NCBI GenBank assembly: GCA_040753835.1
Contig: JBFMDM010000147.1
Coordinates: 1-5,225 of the forward strand
Direction: 5' to 3'
DNA from: JACRIK01 sp040753835
GTDB taxonomy: Bacteria > Planctomycetota > MHYJ01 > JACQXL01
Length of the DNA stretch: 5,225 nt
Shown in pieces: positions 1-5,225 of this stretch; the stretch's first letter is position 1, and each line of letters starts with the position of its first letter. The notes beneath the pieces were generated by a model that searched no databases, had not been told where the DNA came from, and saw nothing but the letters and a program-made list of their open reading frames with translations. A program made the position numbers and the translations under genes.

Positions 1-582
1 ATAACGTTGCCAGCCGCCAGGACAACAGGCCAGATGCCGTTGGAAGAGGCAATCCAGAAGCGCAGGTCCGTGCGCAAGTATTCCCCAAAGGAATTGACTT
101 TAGAGCAGGTCTCGCAGATACTCTGGGCGGCAAATGGCGCCAATCCGAGAAAGCACTTTATGGGGCGCAATGTGCCATCTGCCGGCGGGATTTATCCGAT
201 GACCGTATATCTGGCTGACAAGAACGGGGTCTGGCGCTATGAGCCGTTGACCCATTCACTGGCCCTGGTAAAAGAGGGCGACCGGAGAAAGGAACTGTCC
301 GATGCGGCATTGGGGCAGTCCTGTATCAAACAGGCGCCGGTTGATTTGGTGATTACAGCCGATGTGGCCAAGTGCGCCCAGAGATATCACGAGCGCGCCC
401 AGAGATACACGGACATAGAGGCCGGGCATATCGGACAGAATGCCTCGCTTGAGGCGGTTACGTTCGGCCTGGGCACGGTTATGCTCGGCGCATTCAAGGA
501 CGAGGAGGTCAGAAACGTCCTTTCCATTCCGGACAACGAATCCCCGCTCTATATTATCCCGGTGGGCTATGCGGCGGAATAG
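1..582 (+). CDS. SagB/ThcOx-type nitroreductase family oxidoreductase, 5' end missing
   Basis: This is an FMN-dependent nitroreductase-fold protein of the SagB-type dehydrogenase group. Numbering from the first codon in the window, the visible family signatures are RRSVRKYS (21-28, the basic FMN-phosphate region), PSAGGIYP (59-66, typical of SagB-like proteins), GHIGQN (142-147), a GLG...LGAF stretch ending near 165, and the C-terminal PLYIIPVGY. The frame is open to base 1. A TTG at 7 and an ATG at 34 could serve as starts, but the residues before MPLEEAIQKRRS (ITLPAARTTGQ) resemble the short LP-containing lead-in seen in longer family members, so I read the gene as continuing off the left edge. 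Known relatives oxidise azolines in TOMM peptide maturation or act as stand-alone oxidoreductases of unknown substrate. No cyclodehydratase or precursor peptide is visible here, so the substrate is unknown. Its last 32 bp recur at 5041-5072. Confidence 0.88.
   Translation: MTLPAARTTGQMPLEEAIQKRRSVRKYSPKELTLEQVSQILWAANGANPRKHFMGRNVPSAGGIYPMTVYLADKNGVWRYEPLTHSLALVKEGDRRKELSDAALGQSCIKQAPVDLVITADVAKCAQRYHERAQRYTDIEAGHIGQNASLEAVTFGLGTVMLGAFKDEEVRNVLSIPDNESPLYIIPVGYAAE
551..582 (+). repeat. Left copy of 32-bp direct repeat (nitroreductase 3' end)
   Basis: This block encodes the end of the nitroreductase, IIPVGYAAE plus the TAG stop. It matches 5041-5072 at 31 of 32 positions. The single difference is T at 570 against C at 5060, a synonymous third-position change (TAT/TAC). 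Similarity stops abruptly at the block edges: the bases from 583 on do not resemble those from 5073 on. It could be an att-like site or one end of a recombination event. Confidence 0.9.
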
Positions 583-686
583 CCGGATTTTGATTGACTT
601 ATCGGTATAATATTGTACGCTTCTTTTGTCTCAGAGAGTTATGCATCAAAGTGATTAGCCGCAGTTGTTCGTAAACATTGCCTGAC
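583..686. other. Intergenic spacer, no clear signals
   Basis: This AT-rich gap lies between the nitroreductase stop and the ribosome binding site of the giant gene. It contains TATAAT at 606-611 and TTGACT at 594-599, but they are only 6 bp apart and so do not form a standard promoter. I see no GC-rich hairpin with a T-tract. A promoter for the downstream pair is expected here, but I cannot place it. Confidence 0.5.
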
Positions 687-694
687 AAGGAGGT
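687..694 (+). promoter_or_regulatory. Strong Shine-Dalgarno fixing the start of the giant gene
   Basis: AAGGAGGT lies 7 nt before the ATG at 702. It favours 702 over the in-frame TTG at 678, which would place the Shine-Dalgarno inside the coding region and add eight residues ahead of a well-formed membrane anchor. Confidence 0.85.
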
Positions 695-701
695 AATTCT
701 T

Positions 702-3700
702 ATGAAATTATCAGTTATCCTGAAGTGGCTCTTTGCTGTTTTACTGCTTGCGTCAGTTGCGGTTGTAATAGTACTCTTCCAGCGCACCAGCACGTCTCAG
801 CCGCCGCCGGTTGAACAGGCCAGGCCGGTAGTAACAACCACGGCAACCACCGCACCGCCCCCGGTTGTTGTGAAAGAGAATATTCCTGCGCCAAAGCCCA
901 TAGAAACCGCCCAGCCGGTTACCAAATCAGTGGAACATCCGGTTATTTTTGGCATCGTTATGGACGAGAACAGCAATCCGGTTTCCTCAGTCCAGATTAC
1001 CTTTGTCATTTCAGTAACATCAGGTTCGTCAGTCCAGAGAATGAGTGATAAAAAGGAGAAGAAGGGAATTCTGACTGATATCAGCGGCGAATATAAGACG
1101 CCTGTGTTGGCTGTGGGGAAATATACGGTCTATGCCGACTGCAACGGTTATCAACTGGCAAAGGAAAACGCCGAGATTGTGGATGTTAACAATGATGTCC
1201 GGCTGGATGTCCAACTCAAGAAGGGCGGATTTATATCAGGCAAGGTTACGGACGAAAGTAATAGGCCGATTAAAGATGTAAAGATAAAGGCGAATGGGAA
1301 ACATCAAGAGGAAGGGAATGATTGCGATTGCTGGGCTATCCGTTCTGCAGAGACAAACGAGGAAGGCAAATACGAGGTCTGGGGCCTGAGCGCCCAGTCC
1401 TGCTGGATATCGGCCAAGGCAGAGGATTATGTCAGCATTGAATACAAGACAGCCAAACTCAATTCATCTGATGTGGATTTCATCCTGAAAACAGGCGGCC
1501 GGATGGAAATCAGGGTCATTGACAAGATTACAAAGGAGCCGGTCAAACAGGATGAGGTAAAGATAGACGCCTACTGGAAGAAGACCAGAAACAGTTCACA
1601 CTCGCGAAACTGGGATGTTTCCACAACTGAAGACGGCAGTTTTCTCCTTAAAGGCCTTCCGGCCGGCGATTATGGAATACAGGTCTCCCCGATTAATAAG
1701 GGCTGTTATAAGCCCCCGGAAAGAAAAGAGGATGTCAAGGTAACAGCCGGTGAAACAACCAAGGGTATTGTGATTGAGTTGGAGAAGGGCGGTTCAATAG
1801 AAGGCAAGGTCATTGACGGCGCTACCAAACTTCCGGTAAAGGATTGCCGCTTTTCCTACGATAAGAAGCGGGACGACGGCCGTTACCACGGATATTTTGG
1901 GGGATATAACCAAACGGTTTCCAAGGAGGACGGTAGTTTTTTCATTGGAGGGTTGGAAGATGGCGCCTATGTAGTGAAGGCCAATACTTATGGCCAGAAT
2001 TATGCGCCTAAAGAGTCCGATGAGATAACCATAAAGGATGCCGGCGCTGTTTCCGGCATTATAATTGAACTGGGAAGGGGCGGGAGCATTGAAGGGGCGG
2101 TGGTTGATAAAATAACAAAGGCCCCAATCAAGGGTTGCCGCGTTACGCCTCAAGCGGACAAGCCGGATTATCCTTATGGTTTTGCGCAATCGTTGACCGG
2201 CGATGACGGCAGGTTTATTCTGGGCGGACTTAGAGACGGGACATATACGGTTGAGACAGGTGCGCACGAGCAGAATTATATCAGTGTGAAATCCTCTGAA
2301 ATCACCATCAAGGACGCCAACACGGTTACCGGCATTACACTGGAACTGGAGACCGGCGGTTTTATCTCAGGCAAAGTGGTTGATGATAATAATTCGCCCC
2401 TGAAGGATATCAATGTCTCTGCCAATATGAGGGAAGGCAGCGGCCGCGGCTGGCGCGAATATGGTTACTCATCCGCAAGAACCGATGAGGACGGCCGGTA
2501 TAAACTCTTGGGATTAAAGGACGGGTCTTATGCGGTCAGGGTGAATGATTATGAGAGCGGCTATGTGCAGGGTGAGAAAGATGATGTTAAGGTAAATTCG
2601 TCCGATGTGGATTTTGTATTATGCAAGGGCGGTAAGATTGTGGGAAAACTGATTGACAAGGCGAGCCGGATGCCTGTCGGAGAAAAGGATGTTTATCTTT
2701 CCTGTGATGAGGACAAGGGCGATTCAGAGAGCAAGACCCGCAGGTGGTCAACGCGGTATAATCCAGTTGCGTGGGAGACGGACGGCGCCTTCACAATAGA
2801 AAATCTCAAGCCCGGCAGGTATTCCATAGAAGTCCGGTCGCGTAACAGTAAATACAAGGAAACGACCTATAAAAATATAGAAGTAGTTGCCGGCCAGACC
2901 ACCTCGGGCATTATAATAGAACTGGAGCCGGGCGGGCCGACCAATAAGATTAACGGTGTGGTCCTGGAGCAGGGCACCAGAAAGCCGGTCAAGGGCGTTT
3001 ATGTTTCCGGCTATCCGGCAAAACCATCAAGGGAAAGGTTTTATGGCGGCAATGCAACCACTGATGAAAGCGGCGCCTTTACGCTTGAAGGCCTGTCCCC
3101 AAATCAGGATTACCGCTTGAGCGTCCATAGCGATAAATATGCGCCCAATTCAGTAACAATCTCTCTGCTGAATATTGACATCAGCGGCGTGGAGATACTG
3201 CTTGCCAAAGGCGGGTGCATCAAGGGTGCGGTCAAGGATTCAACCGGACAGGCATTGGCCCGCAGGAATATTATGGGCTTGTCGGCCAATATCAAGAGTT
3301 TGGCGGATATGGCGTCATTAAGGGGTGAAGGGGCGATTCCTTTATACACAAACACAGACGATAAGGGGCAGTTTGAGATTAGAGGGGTTGCGCCGGGCAA
3401 ATATAAGTTGTTTGTGCTGGAGGAATCATCTTCGTTCTTCGGGCTTCCGGATTTGGATAATTTCCAGAAAGAGGTTGAGATAACCTCGGACGAGACCGTA
3501 ACCTGCGAGATAATATTTGACAAGGTTAGGCAATCGTTATGCAAGGTCTCAGGCAAACTCCTGAAGGGCGGCCTGCCGGTGGCTAATGAACAGATAATGC
3601 TTATTGAGTCCAATATGATTAGTTTCACCCCGGCCCAGGCCGAGACATCAGAGGACGGCAGTTATTCCCTTGAGGTGAAACCGGGTAAATATTTTATTAT

Positions 3701-4631
3701 GGGCGACCAGGTAAAATACGGCGAAATCACCGTGCCCAACCAGATAGAATACCGATTTGATATTATTGTCGCTGTGTTGCACCTTAAAGGCAGGGTTCTG
3801 GACCAGCAGAACCAGGCGCCGCTGGACAATGCCCGGATAATTGTGCTCAGAAAAACCAATGAACAATTCTCCGGCTGGCAATCACTGCTCAAAACAGCCG
3901 TAGGCGGGACAGAGACGGATGAGAACGGGAATTTTACTATGGAGAATATGCAGGACGGCGACTTTATCATCCAGGTCGCGGCTGAGAATTATGCGGCGGT
4001 TATGCAGGAAGTCAGGATAGCCCAGGCCAGTATTGAGGACATCCTGATAAATATGTCAGCCGGCGGCTCGGTCCGGGGCAGGGTTATAGACCATGCCGGC
4101 AATCCGGTCTCCAACACCTCATTCAGCATAGAAAATATTGATATAGGCATCCCTATTTTTGATTTTGATGGACCTTTTTCAGGCAACGTGTCGGACAACG
4201 ACGGCGCCTACCGGCTCAAGAATATCAGGGGCGGCAGATACCGCCTTACCGCGGTCTCAACGGGGTTTGCCTTTGCGATAAAGGATATTTCTGTTACGGA
4301 TGGCGCAGAGACAGTTCTTGATTTTACCCTGACCAAAGGCGGATGCATCAAGATAAAAGTGAATGATGAAGCCGGCAATCCGGCGGATAAGGTCAACATT
4401 GCGCTTAAGACCAAGGAAGGCGCAATGCTGGACAATATTTTTACCCAGTCGCCAGAGGCGATATTCGGCGCTATAGCGGCCACTGATAAGAACGGCGCAT
4501 ACGAGCGCAAGAACATTGCGGCCGGAGAATATACCGGAACACTGAAGAAAGACGGCTACCAGGATACCTCTTTTACCTTTACCATCACGGAAAACCAGGA
4601 TACGGCCCTGGATTTGGTGATTAAAAAGTAA
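702..4631 (+). CDS. Membrane-anchored giant protein with 13 tandem carboxypeptidase-regulatory-like domains
   Basis: The protein has 1309 residues. Residues 1-9 carry two lysines, 10-26 form one hydrophobic helix (a signal anchor, N-in/C-out), and about 32-78 form a proline/threonine/valine-rich stalk. Thirteen beta-sandwich units of the carboxypeptidase regulatory-like/transthyretin-like type follow. Most begin with GG: about 80-174, 175-264, 265-362, 363-459, 460-551, 552-642, 643-743, 744-836, 837-946, 947-1026, 1027-1120, 1121-1212 and 1213-1309. The recurring pattern is GGxIxGKVxD, then PVK, then T-x-E/D-DGxFxLxGLxxGxYxV, then GIxIEL. There is no catalytic domain, LPXTG signal or C-terminal sorting signal, and the reading frame is intact. 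Such domains usually act as extracytoplasmic structural or binding modules. A periplasmic or surface scaffold role is inference; ligand and partner are unknown. Its stop overlaps the next gene's start. Confidence 0.87.
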   Translation: MKLSVILKWLFAVLLLASVAVVIVLFQRTSTSQPPPVEQARPVVTTTATTAPPPVVVKENIPAPKPIETAQPVTKSVEHPVIFGIVMDENSNPVSSVQITFVISVTSGSSVQRMSDKKEKKGILTDISGEYKTPVLAVGKYTVYADCNGYQLAKENAEIVDVNNDVRLDVQLKKGGFISGKVTDESNRPIKDVKIKANGKHQEEGNDCDCWAIRSAETNEEGKYEVWGLSAQSCWISAKAEDYVSIEYKTAKLNSSDVDFILKTGGRMEIRVIDKITKEPVKQDEVKIDAYWKKTRNSSHSRNWDVSTTEDGSFLLKGLPAGDYGIQVSPINKGCYKPPERKEDVKVTAGETTKGIVIELEKGGSIEGKVIDGATKLPVKDCRFSYDKKRDDGRYHGYFGGYNQTVSKEDGSFFIGGLEDGAYVVKANTYGQNYAPKESDEITIKDAGAVSGIIIELGRGGSIEGAVVDKITKAPIKGCRVTPQADKPDYPYGFAQSLTGDDGRFILGGLRDGTYTVETGAHEQNYISVKSSEITIKDANTVTGITLELETGGFISGKVVDDNNSPLKDINVSANMREGSGRGWREYGYSSARTDEDGRYKLLGLKDGSYAVRVNDYESGYVQGEKDDVKVNSSDVDFVLCKGGKIVGKLIDKASRMPVGEKDVYLSCDEDKGDSESKTRRWSTRYNPVAWETDGAFTIENLKPGRYSIEVRSRNSKYKETTYKNIEVVAGQTTSGIIIELEPGGPTNKINGVVLEQGTRKPVKGVYVSGYPAKPSRERFYGGNATTDESGAFTLEGLSPNQDYRLSVHSDKYAPNSVTISLLNIDISGVEILLAKGGCIKGAVKDSTGQALARRNIMGLSANIKSLADMASLRGEGAIPLYTNTDDKGQFEIRGVAPGKYKLFVLEESSSFFGLPDLDNFQKEVEITSDETVTCEIIFDKVRQSLCKVSGKLLKGGLPVANEQIMLIESNMISFTPAQAETSEDGSYSLEVKPGKYFIMGDQVKYGEITVPNQIEYRFDIIVAVLHLKGRVLDQQNQAPLDNARIIVLRKTNEQFSGWQSLLKTAVGGTETDENGNFTMENMQDGDFIIQVAAENYAAVMQEVRIAQASIEDILINMSAGGSVRGRVIDHAGNPVSNTSFSIENIDIGIPIFDFDGPFSGNVSDNDGAYRLKNIRGGRYRLTAVSTGFAFAIKDISVTDGAETVLDFTLTKGGCIKIKVNDEAGNPADKVNIALKTKEGAMLDNIFTQSPEAIFGAIAATDKNGAYERKNIAAGEYTGTLKKDGYQDTSFTFTITENQDTALDLVIKK
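1224..3209 (+). repeat. Higher-order domain repeat inside the giant gene (units 2-3-4-5 and 6-7-8)
   Basis: Units 2 and 6 both open with GGFISGKV and close with NSSDVDF followed by I/V and L. Units 3 and 7 share an IDK opening, a charged insert, and an ending V-x-AG-E/Q-TT-x-GI-x-IELE. Units 4 and 8 share a TK/TR-x-PVK opening, an aromatic GG segment before the DGSF/SGAF turn, and YAP. Unit 5 is closest to its neighbour 4: both have GGSIEG, QNY and EITIKDA. This pattern fits duplication of a three-domain block plus a single-domain duplication of 4 into 5. The copies are diverged at the DNA level, so the event is old. Confidence 0.6.
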
Positions 4632-4912
4632 TGCCTTTTCCGCATAGATTTATCAAGTTGGCAGATGAGGAGCGAAGACGAATCAGCCGGGAACTGGAGC
4701 GTCTGGCGCAACAGGGCGACTTCCGCAGGCGCAAGCGGCTCCAGGCCGTATATCTATCCAACAGCGGCCTGACCTATGACCGGATTGCCGAGCGGTTAAA
4801 AGTATCCTATTGGTCTGTTCAACTCTGGATTTCCACATACCAAAAACTGGGACTGAATGGCTTTCCTGGCCGGGATGAAAAAGTAGCGGAAGATTGTAAA
4901 AATGCCCTGTGA
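4631..4912 (+). CDS. Small helix-turn-helix protein, IS630-transposase-N-terminus-like
   Basis: This 93-residue basic protein has an N-terminal helical region rich in Glu and Arg (about 11-40) and a helix-turn-helix (about 47-69) in GLTYDRIAERLKVSYWSVQ, followed by WISTYQKLGLNGF. That layout is typical of the DNA-binding N-terminus of IS630-family transposases and related stand-alone helix-turn-helix proteins. The DDE catalytic domain is absent, and the sequence diverges after about residue 78 to end in EDCKNAL. The ATG overlaps the previous stop (TAATG) and has no good Shine-Dalgarno of its own, so translational coupling to the giant gene is likely. The upstream gene looks complete, which leaves no room for an insertion-sequence left end, so a stand-alone or domesticated regulator seems more likely than a simple transposase stump. 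A truncated transposase remains possible. Confidence 0.7.
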   Translation: MPFPHRFIKLADEERRRISRELERLAQQGDFRRRKRLQAVYLSNSGLTYDRIAERLKVSYWSVQLWISTYQKLGLNGFPGRDEKVAEDCKNAL

Positions 4913-4956
4913 AGGTTGTAAAAATAAACGCCGGAATACGGATTTTTCCAACCTTC
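4889..4956. repeat. Three copies of a 15-bp motif, two direct and one inverted
   Basis: The motif GAAGRTTGTAAAAAT occurs at 4889-4903 and 4911-4925 on the + strand (14/15 identical to each other). It occurs again inverted at 4942-4956 (14/15 to the second copy). Start-to-start distances are 22 and 31 bp, close to two and three helical turns. The first copy lies in the last codons of the helix-turn-helix gene and the second spans its stop. The array could be a protein-binding site, possibly for that protein, but this is inference. Confidence 0.65.
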
Positions 4957-4957
4957 A
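4910..4957. repeat. Strong inverted repeat (hairpin) at the end of the helix-turn-helix gene
   Basis: Bases 4910-4925 pair with 4942-4957: 16 positions with one mismatch (A at 4919 opposite C at 4948), leaving a 16-nt loop that contains a short CCG/CGG pairing. The stem overlaps the TGA stop. The stem centre is AT-rich and no T-tract follows, so it is not a canonical intrinsic terminator. An RNA 3'-end structure, a binding-site palindrome or a transposon-end remnant are all possible. Confidence 0.65.
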
Positions 4958-5040
4958 TCCTGTGGCTGTTGCCGCAACCTATTGGAAAATAAGGGCCATC
5001 TCAGGGACAGGGTGGCATCCCCCACACTACACATATCCCC
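4958..5040. other. Non-coding, structure-prone spacer
   Basis: I see no credible gene here. TTTTCCAA (4944-4951) can pair with TTGGAAAA (4982-4989). GTTG (4968-4971) can pair with CAAC (4975-4978), and AGGTTG (4913-4918) with CAACCT (4975-4980). These compete with the main 4910-4957 hairpin. The rest is C-rich up to the junction with the duplicated nitroreductase tail. Confidence 0.4.
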
Positions 5041-5072
5041 ATATTATCCCGGTGGGCTACGCGGCGGAATAG
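5041..5072 (+). repeat. Right copy of 32-bp direct repeat (orphan nitroreductase 3' end)
   Basis: This is a near-exact copy of 551-582, including the in-frame IIPVGYAAE codons and TAG stop, but without any nitroreductase sequence in front of it. Translating upstream in the same frame gives residues such as HYTYPH that do not match the family. It is either the displaced 3' end of the nitroreductase gene left by an insertion, or the last fragment of another nitroreductase copy. Confidence 0.9.
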
Positions 5073-5171
5073 GGATGGGAAAAATATTTTCAATTTATTC
5101 TTAGAGCCCCTAACAAAATGAAAAGTTTGTAAGGAATTTTGCCGATATAAGGCATATGTAACCCCATTATT

Positions 5172-5180
5172 AAAGGAGGT
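5172..5180 (+). promoter_or_regulatory. Ribosome binding site of the transposase
   Basis: AAAGGAGGT is a full-strength Shine-Dalgarno ending 4 nt before the ATG at 5185. The spacing is slightly short but it clearly supports that start. Confidence 0.75.
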
Positions 5181-5184
5181 GCAT

Positions 5185-5225
5185 ATGGCTAAAGAACTTG
5201 TTAGCGATGAATTATGGGTAGAGAT
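5185..5225 (+). CDS. IS5-family (IS4/IS5 superfamily) transposase, N-terminus only
   Basis: Only 13 complete codons are visible, reading MAKELVSDELWVE. This matches the characteristic opening of IS5-type transposases (M-x-K-x-LVSDELW, normally continuing into an I-x-PLLP segment within the DUF4096 region). A strong Shine-Dalgarno precedes it. The DDE catalytic region lies beyond the right edge, so whether the enzyme is intact cannot be judged. The assignment rests on a short but distinctive motif. Confidence 0.65.
   Translation, partial: MAKELVSDELWVE

Larger units (their letters stand above)
5105..5225 (+). mobile_element. Probable left end of an IS5-type insertion sequence, running off the window
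   Basis: The transposase start at 5185 implies an insertion-sequence left end shortly upstream. The best candidate boundary is TTAG at 5101-5104, which fits the YTAR-type target of many IS5-group elements, followed by AGCCCCTAACAAAATG as a possible terminal inverted repeat. The right end is outside the window, so neither the inverted repeat nor the target duplication can be verified and the exact boundary is a guess. Confidence 0.4.

Noticed and set aside
374..407. 13-bp direct repeat (GCGCCCAGAGATA) inside the nitroreductase gene
   Set aside because: It encodes AQRY twice, seven codons apart. The region has the family's usual length, so it is not an insertion and is probably coincidental.
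594..611. TTGACT and TATAAT near each other upstream of the giant gene
   Set aside because: They are only 6 bp apart and neither has a partner at 16-18 bp, so they do not make a standard sigma-70 promoter.
678..701. TTG at 678 as the start of the giant protein
   Set aside because: The ATG at 702 has a perfect Shine-Dalgarno at 7 nt and starts a clean membrane anchor; TTG 678 has no such site.
1794..2267. Open frame of 157 codons on the minus strand
   Set aside because: It lies wholly inside the strongly patterned giant gene on the other strand, has no recognisable domain, and is a composition shadow. The same applies to the other minus-strand frames at 3110-3628, 3648-3970 and 4208-4516.
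4889..4956. CRISPR array
   Set aside because: There are only three short copies, one of them inverted, with unequal and very short spacing.
4910..4957. Rho-independent terminator
   Set aside because: The stem is AT-rich in its middle and no T-tract follows the 3' arm.
5081..5090. Perfect palindrome AAAATATTTT
   Set aside because: It is short and purely AT in an AT-rich stretch; likely chance.

Overview
The window looks like bacterial chromosomal DNA of moderate GC content, densely coded on the + strand and more AT-rich at the right end. A membrane-anchored giant protein built from carboxypeptidase-regulatory-like (transthyretin-like) domains, a SagB-type nitroreductase and small IS630-like helix-turn-helix proteins is a mix I associate with uncultured Planctomycetota-type or similar candidate-phylum genomes. 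That placement is inference and weak; no phylogenetic marker is present.

Layout. (1) Positions 1-582 hold the 3' part of a SagB/ThcOx-type nitroreductase gene that enters from the left edge. (2) Positions 583-686 are a short intergenic stretch with no convincing terminator or promoter. (3) Positions 702-4631 hold one intact gene for a 1309-residue protein: an N-terminal membrane anchor, a proline-rich stalk, then 13 tandem beta-sandwich domains of about 80-110 residues. (4) Positions 4631-4912 hold a 93-residue helix-turn-helix protein whose ATG overlaps the previous stop by one base (TAATG). (5) Positions 4913-5184 are a structured non-coding region. It contains a strong inverted repeat, a third copy of a 15-bp motif, and a near-exact 32-bp copy of the nitroreductase 3' end. 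(6) From about 5105 the sequence appears to enter an IS5-type insertion sequence, whose transposase starts at 5185 and runs off the right edge.

How it fits together. The giant surface or periplasmic protein and the small DNA-binding protein look like a translationally coupled pair. Direct repeats at 551-582 and 5041-5072 (31/32 identical) bracket this pair, and one of them is the end of the nitroreductase gene. The most interesting reading is that the 4.49-kb segment was inserted into, or recombined at, the 3' end of the nitroreductase gene, leaving att-like repeats. No integrase is visible, so a remnant of a second nitroreductase copy or an assembly artefact must also be considered.
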